DNA of 64,000 nucleotides from Arsenicicoccus dermatophilus (GCF_022568795.1 NZ_JAKZHU010000001.1:2294001-2358000), one strand, 5' to 3'; positions 53,442-62,923 are shown, counted from the stretch's first letter. A program made the numbers and translations. Notes: generated by a model from the letters alone, not told the origin.

Positions 53442-55091
53442 ATGCGCCACCGTCTCGCGGCATCGTTCGCCCTCACCACCCTCATGGTCGCCTCGGCCGC
53501 GGCAGCCCCCGTCGCCGCAGCCGTCCCCGACGACACCGCCACCCCGCTCACCCCCGTCCAGCTCGCCGCCGGCCACAGCGTCACCGACGCCGGCGAACGC
53601 ACCTACGTCGTCATGCTCAAGGACACCCAGGCCGGTCAGCGAGCCACCCTCGCCGGGCGTCGGACCATCGCCGAGGTCGCCACCGCGGCCGCCGCCCGCG
53701 GCAAGGACAAGGGCGCCAAGGTCCACAAGACCCTCACCGGTCTGGGCGCCTACACCGCCGCCATGGACGCGGCAGCGCTCGCCGCGGTGCGCCAGGACCC
53801 GGCCGTGCAGCTGGTCGCCGAGCCCACGGTCAAGCGTGCCTCCGTGACGTGGGGCCTGGACCGCGTCGACCAGCGCCAGCTCCCCCTGGACAACACCTAC
53901 GCCCCGCAGGGCGACGGCTCGGGCGTGCATGCCTACGTCATCGACACGGGCATGAACATGTCCCACCAGGAGTACACCGGCCGCACCGAGGCCGGCTACA
54001 ACGCCATGGGTGACGGCCGCAGCCCCGAGGACTGCAACGGTCACGGCACCCACGTCGCCGGCACCATCGGCGGCACGACCTACGGCGTCGCCAAGAAGAC
54101 CACGCTCGTGCCCGTCCGGGTGCTCGGGTGCAGCGGCTCGTCCGCCGGGTCCTCCGTCGAGGACGGGATCGACTGGGTCATCAGGAACGCCAAGAAGCCC
54201 GCCGTCGCCAACATGAGCCTCGGCGGCGGCGCCGACTCCGGCCTGGACGCCGCGGTCAAGCGCCTCGGCGAGTCGGGGGTGATCATCGCCGTCGCCGCCG
54301 GCAACGACAGCAAGGACGCGTGCGGCAGCTCCCCCGCCCGCGAGCCCAGCGCGATCACCGTCGGCGCCACCACCAGCACCGACGCCGCGTCGAGCTTCTC
54401 CAACTACGGTCGCTGCGTGGACCTGTACGCCCCCGGCTCCACCATCACCTCGAGCTGGACCGGCAGCAGCTCGGCCACCAACACCATCTCGGGCACCTCC
54501 ATGGCGACCCCGCACGTCGTCGGTGGCCTGGCGCTGTACGTGCAGAAGAACCCCGACGCCACCCAGGCCCAGGCCCAGCAGGCGCTGATCGACACCGCCA
54601 CCAAGGACGTCGTCAAGGGCACCAACGGCTCGCCCAACAGGCTGCTCCACGTCAACGGCTCCGTCGGGACGCCGACCCCGGCGCCCACCACCCCGACCCC
54701 GGCCCCGACCACCACGGCTCCGACCCCCACGCCGACCCCGACCACCACCTCCCCGGACCCCACACCTGCGCCCGGCGGCGACTGCGGCAGCTACCCCACC
54801 GTGTGGAAGGGCTCCCTGCAGACCGGCGGCGACAGCCGGGAGCCCCACAACTCCTACTACTCCCTCTCGAGGGAGGGCGACCAGGACATCTGCCTGGCCG
54901 GGCCCACGAACGCGGACTTCGACATGTACCTGCAGAGGTGGACGGGCTCCGGCTGGGCCACGGTGGCCAGGTCGACCGGCCCCACCAGCAAGGAGCGGAT
55001 CACCTATGCGAGCCCCGCCGGGGCCTACCGCATCTGGGTGGATGCGGCGAGCGGCTCGGGCGCCTACACCCTGGGCATCGGCATCGGCTGA
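53442..55091 (+). CDS. Secreted subtilase (S8) with PPC domain, copy 3
   Basis: The 549-residue protein has a signal peptide (1-27), an I9-type propeptide (about 50-130) and a catalytic domain with Asp168, His201 (NGHGTHVAG) and Ser353 (GTSMATPHVVGG). It is a paralogue of the two upstream proteases; the block WGLDRVDQRQLPLDNTYAP is conserved without change. A Pro/Thr linker leads to a PPC-type pre-peptidase C-terminal domain (about 445-549, SYYSLSREGDQDICLAGP...FDMYLQRW...YRIWVDAASGSGAYTL), unlike the domains of copies 1 and 2. Confidence 0.9.
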   Translation: MRHRLAASFALTTLMVASAAAAPVAAAVPDDTATPLTPVQLAAGHSVTDAGERTYVVMLKDTQAGQRATLAGRRTIAEVATAAAARGKDKGAKVHKTLTGLGAYTAAMDAAALAAVRQDPAVQLVAEPTVKRASVTWGLDRVDQRQLPLDNTYAPQGDGSGVHAYVIDTGMNMSHQEYTGRTEAGYNAMGDGRSPEDCNGHGTHVAGTIGGTTYGVAKKTTLVPVRVLGCSGSSAGSSVEDGIDWVIRNAKKPAVANMSLGGGADSGLDAAVKRLGESGVIIAVAAGNDSKDACGSSPAREPSAITVGATTSTDAASSFSNYGRCVDLYAPGSTITSSWTGSSSATNTISGTSMATPHVVGGLALYVQKNPDATQAQAQQALIDTATKDVVKGTNGSPNRLLHVNGSVGTPTPAPTTPTPAPTTTAPTPTPTPTTTSPDPTPAPGGDCGSYPTVWKGSLQTGGDSREPHNSYYSLSREGDQDICLAGPTNADFDMYLQRWTGSGWATVARSTGPTSKERITYASPAGAYRIWVDAASGSGAYTLGIGIG

Positions 55092-55151
55092 TCCTGCTCG
55101 TCCGGGTCGGCCGATCCGGCATACCGACCGAATCCGTCAGACGATCCTCCC

Positions 55152-55200
55152 CGCAGCGGGGGCGAGCCGCTCGTCGTCCGAGCGGTCCGCCCCCGCTGCG
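55152..55200 (+). terminator. Terminator after subtilase copy 3
   Basis: Left arm 55152-55173 and right arm 55179-55200 form 13 bp, two mismatches and 7 bp, with a 5-nt loop. It lies 60 bp after the stop, before the pncB start. Confidence 0.65.
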
Positions 55201-55227
55201 CCGTCGGGCCCGGTTAGAGTGCGTCGC

Positions 55228-56538
55228 GTGACTAGCGACGTGGCCGGCACGGCCCTCCTCACCGACCACTACGAGCTGACGATGCTGCAGGCGGCCCTGC
55301 ACTCGGGGGCGGCCCACCGGGACTGCGTCTTCGAGGTCTTCGCCCGGCGGCTGCCGGACGGGCGACGGTATGGCGTCGTCGCGGGCACCGGCCGGGTGGT
55401 CGAGGCGATCCGGCGCTTCCGGTTCGGCGACGACGAGATCGCCTTCCTGCGTGAGCACGAGGTCGTGGACGAGACCACCCTGGAGTTCCTCGCGGGCTAC
55501 CGCTTCAGCGGCGACGTGTGGGGCTACCCGGAGGGCGAGGTCTACTTCCCCGGATCGCCGATCCTCGTCGTCGAGGGCACCTTCGCCGAGGCCTGCATCC
55601 TGGAGACGCTGGTCCTGTCGATCATGAACCACGACTCCGCCATCGCCGGCGCGGGCTCGCGGATGGTCACCGCCGCCGAGGAGCGCCCGCTGATCGAGAT
55701 GGGTTCGCGGCGCACCCACGAGGAGGCGGCCGTGGCGGCCGCGCGCGCGGCCTATATCGTGGGCTTCGACAAGACGTCCAACCTCGAGGCGGGTCGGCGG
55801 TATGGCGTGCCCACGACGGGCACCTCCGCGCACTCGTTCACCCTGCTCCACGACACCGAGCACGACGCCTTCCAGGCGCAGGTGGAGTCGCTGGGCAAGA
55901 GCACGACGCTGCTGGTCGACACCTATGACGTCAAGGCCGCCGTGGCCGAGGCCGTCGCCGTCGCCGGTCCCGAGCTGGGTGGCGTGCGGCTGGACTCCGG
56001 CGACCTGGTGGCGCAGGCCCGGGAGGTACGCGCCCAGCTCGACGAGCTCGGGGCGACCACGACCCGCATCACCGTGACCAGCGACCTGGACGAGTACGCC
56101 ATCGCCGCGCTGGCGGCCGCGCCGGTGGACGGCTACGGCGTGGGCACCTCGCTGGTGACCGGATCGGGCGCCCCGACGGCGGGCATGGTCTACAAGCTCG
56201 TCTCCCGCAAGGGCGACGACGGCCAGTGGGTCTCGGTGGCCAAGGCCTCCGTGTCCAAGACCTCCGTCGGAGGCCGCAAGTACGCCCTGCGCCGCCTGGA
56301 CGAGCGCGGTGCCGCCGAGGCCGAGGTGATCGGCATCGGCGAGCGCCCGACCGACGACGGCAACGACCGTGAGCTGCTGGTGCAGCTGATGGCGGGCGGT
56401 GAGGCGTGCGGCGACCAGTCACTGGCGGCCGCCCGGGCGCGGCACGAGTCGTCGGTCGCCGAGCTGCCCGCCCGCGCCCGCCGGCTGTCCCGCGGCGAGC
56501 CGGCGATCCCGACGATCTACGAGGACGACGAGCGATGA
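55228..56538 (+). CDS. pncB: Nicotinate phosphoribosyltransferase
   Basis: This 436-residue enzyme converts nicotinate and PRPP to nicotinate mononucleotide in NAD salvage. Motifs: LLTDHYELTMLQAAL (20s), VFEVFARRLPDGRRYGVVAG, ETLVLSIMNHDSAIA, MGSRRTHEEAA, GTSAHSF, LVDTYDV and GGVRLDSGDL. The GTG at 55228 is chosen; upstream in-frame residues would overlap the terminator. It is coupled to pncA. Confidence 0.95.
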   Translation: MTSDVAGTALLTDHYELTMLQAALHSGAAHRDCVFEVFARRLPDGRRYGVVAGTGRVVEAIRRFRFGDDEIAFLREHEVVDETTLEFLAGYRFSGDVWGYPEGEVYFPGSPILVVEGTFAEACILETLVLSIMNHDSAIAGAGSRMVTAAEERPLIEMGSRRTHEEAAVAAARAAYIVGFDKTSNLEAGRRYGVPTTGTSAHSFTLLHDTEHDAFQAQVESLGKSTTLLVDTYDVKAAVAEAVAVAGPELGGVRLDSGDLVAQAREVRAQLDELGATTTRITVTSDLDEYAIAALAAAPVDGYGVGTSLVTGSGAPTAGMVYKLVSRKGDDGQWVSVAKASVSKTSVGGRKYALRRLDERGAAEAEVIGIGERPTDDGNDRELLVQLMAGGEACGDQSLAAARARHESSVAELPARARRLSRGEPAIPTIYEDDER

Positions 56539-57161
56539 GCGACGCCAAGGTCGTCCACGACGAGCAGGGTCCCGGCAGGGCTCGCGCGCTGGTGGTCGTG
56601 GACGTGCAGCGGGACTTCTGCGAGGGCGGGTCGCTGGCCGTCGCGGGTGGCGCGGCCGTGGCCGCGGACGTCGCCGACCTGCTCCTGTCGCCGGCGGTGC
56701 GGGAGTACGCGCACGTCGTCGCGACCGCGGACTGGCACGTCGACCCCGGCGACCACTGGTCCGAGACCCCCGACTACGTCGACTCCTGGCCGGTGCACTG
56801 CCGGGTCGGCACCTCGGGCGCCGAGGTCCACCCGCGCCTGGAGCCGGCCCTCGGCCACGTCGAGGAGACCTTCCGCAAGGGCGAGCATGCCGCTGCCTAC
56901 TCGGGATTCGAGGGTCGATCGGTCGCCGGCGAGACGCTCGCCGACTGGCTGCGCGCCCGGGGGACCACCGCCGTGGACGTCGTGGGCATCGCCACCGATC
57001 ACTGCGTGCGGGCGACTGCGCTCGACGCGGCCCGCGAGGGCTTCGACACGCGCGTCCTGCTCGACCTCACTGCCGGGGTCGCCGCCGACACCACCAGCCG
57101 GGCGCTGGCCGAGCTGCGGGCCGCGGGCGTGGAGCTCGACGGCACCCCACGCGTGGGCTGA
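56535..57161 (+). CDS. pncA: Nicotinamidase (isochorismatase family)
   Basis: This 208-residue enzyme deamidates nicotinamide to nicotinate, the substrate of the enzyme encoded directly upstream. The catalytic triad is Asp23 (VVDVQRDF), Lys115 (FRKG) and Cys157 (TDHCV); the metal site is Asp66, His68 and His74 (TADWHVDPGDHW). The ATG overlaps the pncB stop (ATGA), a fused salvage operon. Confidence 0.95.
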   Translation: MSDAKVVHDEQGPGRARALVVVDVQRDFCEGGSLAVAGGAAVAADVADLLLSPAVREYAHVVATADWHVDPGDHWSETPDYVDSWPVHCRVGTSGAEVHPRLEPALGHVEETFRKGEHAAAYSGFEGRSVAGETLADWLRARGTTAVDVVGIATDHCVRATALDAAREGFDTRVLLDLTAGVAADTTSRALAELRAAGVELDGTPRVG

Positions 57162-57189
57162 CCGGCACCACCGACCTGGGCTGCGAGCG

Positions 57190-57422
57190 CAGGAGGTGCG
57201 CAGATCCACGCCGGGCACCCGTGGAGGGCACGGGCTCAGCGGTGTCGAGCAGCAGCGCCCCGGCCCCGGTCCCCCGCCCGGCGAGAGAGGTGAACAGCAC
57301 CTGCACCACCCCGAGCTCGTGCCACGGACGGCCGTGTGCCTGCTCCCAGAGCCCTTCGACCAGCCGCGCGTCGCGACCTCGTCGTCGCGGCGCGGCCGGA
57401 CGAGGATCTCGGAGGCGGTCAT
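57190..57422 (-). pseudogene. Decayed GNAT-like acetyltransferase, possible
   Basis: An ATG at 57422 overlaps the stop of the RDD gene (ATGA), as expected for a coupled gene. It starts like a GNAT protein (MTASEILVRPRRDDEVA), but the frame then fails; a second frame gives RLVEGLWEQAHGRPWHELGVVQVLFTSLAGRGTGAGALLLDTAE, which has a GNAT-like R-G-x-G-A-x-LL motif. A frameshift and a shortened middle suggest an inactivated and partly deleted gene. The assignment is tentative. Confidence 0.4.
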
Positions 57423-58363
57423 GGCCGGGTGGTCGGGCCGTCGTCGCCGGGGGCCTGGCCGGGGAGGCCCGGACCGACCCGGCCGCCATCCTCGCGGGCG
57501 ACGCGTCCGCGGACCACCAGGGTGCGGCCGGCCTTGTCGTGCAGGGCCTGACGCTGCTTGTCCCCGAGCGGCCACAGCACGTCCACGAGGCTGAACACCA
57601 TGCCCAGGAAGGGGATGGGCACCAGGTCGCCGAGCCGCTTGACGACGGTGCGGGCTGCGAGCCGGCCGAAGGGCACGGTCAGGGGTGCCTCGGCCCGTCG
57701 GACGCTGATGTCGGTGGCGGCGCGCCCGAGGGTGCGGCCCCAGCGCGACAGGCAGCCGATCTCGTAGACGAAGAACACCGCCAGGGTGACCGCCCCGACC
57801 TGCAGGAGGGTCGTGGTGTCGGGCTGCGGGATCGCGGGCATGGTGGTCGTCGTCTCCGGCTGGGCGGCGACCTGGTCCATCCACGCCTGCACCTCGGGGA
57901 TCCAGTCGCGCAGCAGGCTGATCGCGAGCGGGACCGTCAGCAGGGAGAGCAGGAGGCTGTCCAGGACGTGGGCTCCGACGCGTCGCCACCACCCCGCCAG
58001 CGGCTGGCCGTCCGGGCCCACGGGGCCCGCGGCATACGCCGGCCAGTGGCCCGGGGGGACCTGGCCCTGCTGGGGCCAGGATCCGTACGACGGCTGCCCG
58101 TAGCTGCCCGGTCCGTACGTGCCCGTCCCGTAGCCGCCCTGGCCCCCGCCCTGGCCCGACGGCACGACGTACGGACTGGCCCCGGCGGGACCCTGGCCGG
58201 TCGGCCGGTGGAAGTCCTCGGCCCGCTGCCCCTCGCCGATGCTGGACCGCTGCACCTGCGGCGCGACCTTGGGGGCGCGGTGGTCGGTCCACGTCACCCC
58301 GTCGAAGTAGCGCAGGAACGCGGGGTCCTGAGGATCGTCGTACCACCCTGAAGGCTGCGTCAT
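57419..58363 (-). CDS. RDD-family membrane protein with DUF2510 N-terminus
   Basis: The 314-residue product has an N-terminal DUF2510 motif (SGWYDDPQDPAFLRYFDGVTWTDHRAP, 5-31), a Gly/Tyr/Pro/Gln-rich linker (about 60-120) and an RDD domain: LAGWWRRVGAHVLDSLLLSLL (about 121-141), two further TM segments and GRTLGRAATDISVRRAEAPLT. Function unknown; RDD proteins are small transport or stress proteins. The ATG at 58363 is chosen because DUF2510 begins there. Confidence 0.85.
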   Translation of the reverse strand: MTQPSGWYDDPQDPAFLRYFDGVTWTDHRAPKVAPQVQRSSIGEGQRAEDFHRPTGQGPAGASPYVVPSGQGGGQGGYGTGTYGPGSYGQPSYGSWPQQGQVPPGHWPAYAAGPVGPDGQPLAGWWRRVGAHVLDSLLLSLLTVPLAISLLRDWIPEVQAWMDQVAAQPETTTTMPAIPQPDTTTLLQVGAVTLAVFFVYEIGCLSRWGRTLGRAATDISVRRAEAPLTVPFGRLAARTVVKRLGDLVPIPFLGMVFSLVDVLWPLGDKQRQALHDKAGRTLVVRGRVAREDGGRVGPGLPGQAPGDDGPTTRP

Positions 58364-58443
58364 GCCCCTAGGGTGCCACGTCACCAGGTCGTCACCCCCC
58401 GTCCCGGCGAAGTCCGGGAGGATGTCGCACCGGGGGGGATAGC

Positions 58444-60186
58444 GTGGGCATCGTGCTCTCCGCGATCCTGCGCCGCCACCTGTCCCGCCACCGGGGCGCC
58501 CTCCTGATCGTCGCCGCCTTCCAGACCCTCCAGGTCCTCTGCAACCTCTACCTGCCCACCCTCAACGCCGACGTCATCGACAAGGGCGTCGCGACCGGGG
58601 ACACGGGCTACGTGCTCCGCGTCGGCGCCCTGATGCTGGGCGTGACCGTGCTGCAGATCCTCACCAACCTCACCGCCATCTACTTCGGAGCCCGCACCGC
58701 GATGCGCCTCGGGCGTGACCTGCGGGCGGAGGTCTTCGAGCACGTCGAGACCTTCGCGGCGGAGGAGCTCGGGCGCTTCGGCGCGCCGTCGCTCATCACC
58801 CGCACGACCAACGACGTGCAGCAGGTCCAGATGTTCGCCTTCCTCACCCTGGTCCTGGTGTCCTCGACCCCGGTGACGATCATCGGCTCGGTGGTCCTCG
58901 CCCTGCACCACGACCGGGCGCTGTCCGCGCTGCTGCTGGTCGTCGTGCCGGTGCTGCTCGTCTCGCTCGGGCTGCTCATCTGGCGGCTGCACCCGCTGTT
59001 CCGCCGGATGCAGGTCCAGGTCGACACGGTCAACCAGATCCTGCGCGAGCAGATCACGGGCGTCCGTGTCATCCGGGCCTTCGTCAAGGACCGCGCCGAG
59101 CAGGAGCGCTTCGCGGTCGCCAACGAGGACCTGCGGGACGTGTCGATCCGGGCGGGGCGGCTGATGACCTCGATGTTCCCGCTGATCATGCTCGTCATGA
59201 ATGCCTCGACCGTGGCGCTGGTGTGGTTCGGCGGCCTGCGGATCGACAGCGGCGACATGCAGGTCGGTGACCTCGTCGCGATGATGACCTACCTGATGAA
59301 CATCCTCATGTCGGTGCTCATGGCCTCGATGATGTTCATGGTCCTGCCGCGGGCCCAGGTGTCAGCCAGGCGCATCGACGAGGTGCTCGGCACCAGCCCG
59401 ACGATCCTGCCGCCCGCGGACCCGGTGCGCGGCGCGGTGCACGAGGGGGTGGTGCGGCTGGAGGACGTCTCCTTCACCTATCCCGGCGCCGACGACCCGG
59501 TGCTGCGCGGCATCACCCTGGAGGCCAGACCCGGCCGGACCCTGGCGGTCATCGGCTCCACGGGAGCCGGCAAGACCACGGTGCTCAACCTCGTGCCGCG
59601 CCTGATGGACGTCACCACGGGGCGGGTGACCATCGACGGGGTGGACGTACGCCGGCTGGACCCGGCCGAGCTGTGGGGCTGCTTCGGACTCGTGCCGCAG
59701 CGGCCCTACCTGTTCTCCGGGACCGTCGCGAGTAACCTGCGGCTCGGGCGCGAGGACGCCACCGACGAGGAGCTGTGGGCGGCGTTGGAGATCGCCCAGG
59801 CCCGTGACTTCGTCGAGGCGATGGAGGGGCAGCTGGACGCTCCCATCAGCCAGGGCGGCACCACGGTGTCCGGCGGGCAACGACAACGCCTCGCCATGGC
59901 CCGCGCGATCGTGCGCCGACCGCTGGTCTACCTCTTCGACGACTCCTTCTCCGCGCTCGACTACGCCACGGACGCGGCCCTGCGCCACGCGCTGACCCCC
60001 GTGGTGCGTGAGGCCACCGTCATCGTCGTGGCCCAGCGGGTCAGCACCATCCGCGACGCGGACGAGATCGTCGTCCTCGACGAGGGCGAGATCGTCGGCC
60101 GCGGCCGGCACGCCGACCTCATGGCCGGCTGCGAGACCTACCGCGAGATCGTCCTGTCCCAGCTGAGCCAGGAGGAGGCGGCGTGA
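58444..60186 (+). CDS. ABC exporter half-transporter with degenerate ATP site
   Basis: The 580-residue protein has six TMs (about 15-300) and an ATPase domain with Walker A GSTGAGKTT, Q-loop VPQRPYL, signature VSGGQRQRLAM, Walker B YLFDDS and switch VAQRVST. The catalytic Glu is replaced by Asp and the switch His by Gln, the mark of the degenerate half of heterodimeric exporters (TM287/288, BmrCD type). It is coupled to the partner gene by GTGA. Likely a drug or peptide exporter. Confidence 0.9.
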   Translation: MGIVLSAILRRHLSRHRGALLIVAAFQTLQVLCNLYLPTLNADVIDKGVATGDTGYVLRVGALMLGVTVLQILTNLTAIYFGARTAMRLGRDLRAEVFEHVETFAAEELGRFGAPSLITRTTNDVQQVQMFAFLTLVLVSSTPVTIIGSVVLALHHDRALSALLLVVVPVLLVSLGLLIWRLHPLFRRMQVQVDTVNQILREQITGVRVIRAFVKDRAEQERFAVANEDLRDVSIRAGRLMTSMFPLIMLVMNASTVALVWFGGLRIDSGDMQVGDLVAMMTYLMNILMSVLMASMMFMVLPRAQVSARRIDEVLGTSPTILPPADPVRGAVHEGVVRLEDVSFTYPGADDPVLRGITLEARPGRTLAVIGSTGAGKTTVLNLVPRLMDVTTGRVTIDGVDVRRLDPAELWGCFGLVPQRPYLFSGTVASNLRLGREDATDEELWAALEIAQARDFVEAMEGQLDAPISQGGTTVSGGQRQRLAMARAIVRRPLVYLFDDSFSALDYATDAALRHALTPVVREATVIVVAQRVSTIRDADEIVVLDEGEIVGRGRHADLMAGCETYREIVLSQLSQEEAA

Positions 60187-62267
60187 GCCCCGCCACCAGC
60201 GAGCGCCCCCAGCCGCAGGACGCCGGTCGCGCCCCGCAGGGCCGGCGGGCCGGGCACATGGGTGCCGGCGCCCCCGTCGTGCGGCCCGACGACTTCCGCG
60301 CCTCCGGGCGGCGGCTCCTGCGCGAGCTGATGAGCCACCGGGGGCACGTCCTCGCCATACTCCTGCTCGGCGTCGTCGGGGTGACCCTGGGCGTCGTGGG
60401 CCCCAAGATCCTCGGCCGCGCCACCGACCTGGTCTTCGCCGGCGCCATGGGCAGGACCCTGCCCGCCGGGACGACCCGCGACCAGCTCGCCGAGTCCCTG
60501 CGAGCCCACGGTCGGGGCCAGCTGGCCGACCTCGTGTCCGGCATGCCGGACCTGGTGCCCGGGCACGGCATCGACACCGACGCGGTCGCCCGCCTGCTGC
60601 TGCTCGCCCTGGCGCTGTTCGTCCTGTCGTCCCTGCTCACCTGGGTGCAGGTCTGGCTGACGACCACCGTGGTGCAGCAGACGGTCTACCGGATGCGGCG
60701 CAACGTCGAGCTCAAGCTGGAGCGCCTGCCGCTGCGCTACTTCGACACCGAGGCCCGCGGGGAGATCCTGTCCAAGGCCACCAACGACGTCGACAACGTC
60801 GGGCAGTCCGTGCAGCAGACCATGACCCAGCTGCTCAACTCCGCCCTGACGGTGGTGGGGGTCATCGTCATGATGCTGACGATCTCCCCGTTGCTGACGA
60901 TGATCGCGATCATCAGCGTGCCCGTGGCGGCCTGGCTGACGATGGTCATCGCCAAGCGGGCGCAGCCGCAGTTCCGCGAGCAGTGGGCCGCGACCGGACG
61001 GCTCAACGGTCACGTCGAGGAGGCCTACACCGGCCAGCTCCTCGTCAAGGTCTTCGGCCAGCAGGCCGAGTCGCAGCGGGAGTTCGCCCGGCACAACGAG
61101 GCCTTGTACGACGCGGGCTTCCGCGCGCAGTTCGTCTCCTCGATCATCCAGCCGGCGATGTGGTTCGTCTCCAACGTCAACTTCGTGCTCATCGCCGTCC
61201 TGGGCGGCCTGCGGGTGGCCTCGGGCGCCCTGTCGATCGGCGGGGTCCAGGCCTTCATCCAGTACACCCGCCAGCTGAGCCAGCCCCTCGGCCAGATGGC
61301 CGCCATGGCCAACATGCTGCAGTCGGGTGTGGCCTCGGCGGAGCGGGTCTACACCCTGCTCGACGCCCCTGAGGAGTCGGCGGACCTGGTCGCGCCGGCG
61401 ACGTCCGCCACCGACACGTCGGCCACGCCGGACGCCCCGGGCCCCACGGGTGCCGGTCGGACGCCGACCCGGCCGGTCGCCGGACGGGTGGCCTTCGAGG
61501 ACGTGTCCTTCGCCTACTCCCCCGACCAGCCGCTCATCCAGCACCTCGACCTGGTCGCCGAGCCCGGCCAGACCATCGCGATCGTCGGCCCCACCGGCGC
61601 CGGCAAGACCACCCTGGCCAACCTCCTGCTGCGGTTCTACGACGTGGACGGGGGCCGGATCACCCTCGACGGCAAGGACATCCGCGACCTTCCTCGGGGC
61701 GGGCTGAGGTCGGCCTTCGGCGTGGTGCTGCAGGACACCTGGCTGTTCAGCGGCACCATCCGGGACAACATCGCGTATGGCGCGGAGCACCCCACCGAAG
61801 CCCAGGTGGTGGCCGCCTCCCAGGCCGCCCACGCCGACCACTTCGTCCGCACCCTGCCCGACGGCTACGACACCGTCCTGGACGACGAGGGGTCGGCACT
61901 GTCCACCGGTCAGCGGCAGCTGCTCACCATCGCCCGCGCCTTCCTTGCCGACCCGGCGATCCTGCTGCTCGACGAGGCCACCAGCTCGGTCGACACCCGC
62001 ACCGAGGCCCTGGTCCAGCAGGCCATGGACCGGCTCCGTCAGGACCGCACCAGCTTCGTCATCGCGCATCGGCTGTCGACCATCCGGCACGCCGACCGGA
62101 TCGTGGTGATGGAGCACGGGCAGATCGTGGAGCAGGGCTCGCACGAGGCGCTGCTCGCGCAGCGCGGCGCCTATGCGCGCCTCTACCGCGCGCAGTTCCG
62201 CGGAGCGCTCGCGGAGGACCTGGAGGAGCCGACCCCGACGCAGATCCGCACCACCGCGCGGCGCTAG
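60183..62267 (+). CDS. ABC exporter half-transporter with canonical catalytic Glu/His
   Basis: The 694-residue partner has an extra N-terminal cytoplasmic stretch (1-50), a large TM1-TM2 extracellular insert (about 85-140) and a Thr/Pro-rich linker before the ATPase. Walker A GPTGAGKTT, Q-loop VLQDTWLF, signature LSTGQRQLL (T in place of the second G), Walker B LLLDEATSS with catalytic Glu and switch IAHRLST with His. Together with the upstream protein it gives one hydrolytic site that is complete in Glu/His and one that is not. Confidence 0.9.
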   Translation: MSPATSERPQPQDAGRAPQGRRAGHMGAGAPVVRPDDFRASGRRLLRELMSHRGHVLAILLLGVVGVTLGVVGPKILGRATDLVFAGAMGRTLPAGTTRDQLAESLRAHGRGQLADLVSGMPDLVPGHGIDTDAVARLLLLALALFVLSSLLTWVQVWLTTTVVQQTVYRMRRNVELKLERLPLRYFDTEARGEILSKATNDVDNVGQSVQQTMTQLLNSALTVVGVIVMMLTISPLLTMIAIISVPVAAWLTMVIAKRAQPQFREQWAATGRLNGHVEEAYTGQLLVKVFGQQAESQREFARHNEALYDAGFRAQFVSSIIQPAMWFVSNVNFVLIAVLGGLRVASGALSIGGVQAFIQYTRQLSQPLGQMAAMANMLQSGVASAERVYTLLDAPEESADLVAPATSATDTSATPDAPGPTGAGRTPTRPVAGRVAFEDVSFAYSPDQPLIQHLDLVAEPGQTIAIVGPTGAGKTTLANLLLRFYDVDGGRITLDGKDIRDLPRGGLRSAFGVVLQDTWLFSGTIRDNIAYGAEHPTEAQVVAASQAAHADHFVRTLPDGYDTVLDDEGSALSTGQRQLLTIARAFLADPAILLLDEATSSVDTRTEALVQQAMDRLRQDRTSFVIAHRLSTIRHADRIVVMEHGQIVEQGSHEALLAQRGAYARLYRAQFRGALAEDLEEPTPTQIRTTARR

Positions 62268-62276
62268 GGTGCGGCC

Positions 62277-62780
62277 ATGATCTACCAGCTGGAGTCATGG
62301 GGCCGCACGGTCCTTCCGTGTCCCTGTCCCCTGGCCGACCGTCGGGTGCTCTACACCGGGAGGATCACCGAGGACCTCGAGACCTGTGCCGTCTACTGGA
62401 TGTTCCTCTACGACCACGACGGCTACCGCGAGGTCTTCGTGGAGATCGCGATGGGCTCCTTCGAGGAGGGCTACGCGGACCACGTGACCTTCGCGGCGCG
62501 GACCGGGCGGGTCGCACCGCGACCGGGCGCCCCGATCGGGTCGACCTTCGTCGACAGCCAGGCCGCGTCCTCACCGCTGCCGCTCAACGGCGAGTTCCTC
62601 TCCCCCGCCCAGGCCCGCCACCACGAGTGGGCCGACACCTTCTGGGCCTTGGACGACCACCTGCTGACGATCTTCCCCGAGGTGGGCGCCCACCTGGCGG
62701 GAGAGCCGTCGATGGGCGACGAGTATCCGCACGAGGCGGGCGACTTCGTCGTCGACCTGCCCGACCTCACCCCCGCCTGA
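62277..62780 (+). CDS. Conserved-looking protein of unknown function
   Basis: The 167-residue product starts 9 nt after the exporter stop. It has an N-terminal CPCPLADRRVLY stretch and an acidic middle (EDLETCAVYWMFLYDHDGYREVFVEIAMGSFEEGYADHVTFAARTG). No TM or signal peptide. Codon use is normal and it may be co-transcribed with the exporter. No family is recognised. Confidence 0.65.
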   Translation: MIYQLESWGRTVLPCPCPLADRRVLYTGRITEDLETCAVYWMFLYDHDGYREVFVEIAMGSFEEGYADHVTFAARTGRVAPRPGAPIGSTFVDSQAASSPLPLNGEFLSPAQARHHEWADTFWALDDHLLTIFPEVGAHLAGEPSMGDEYPHEAGDFVVDLPDLTPA

Positions 62781-62867
62781 CCTGGCCGCCCGGACTCGCG
62801 CCCCCGGGGCCTTCCGGCACACGCCGCCGATGACGCCGCCGCAGGCCCCGCGGACCCGGACGTGAGA

Positions 62868-62907
62868 GCGGCCGCCGACCCCACGCCGTTGTGGGGTCGG
62901 CGGCCGC
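62868..62907. terminator. Bidirectional terminator between convergent genes
   Basis: GCGGCCGCCGACCCCAC (62868-62884) pairs perfectly over 17 bp with 62891-62907 across a 6-nt loop. It lies 17 bp from the hpd stop on the minus strand and 88 bp after the preceding + strand gene. Confidence 0.8.
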
Positions 62908-62923
62908 CGTCCTGGAGAGTCGA

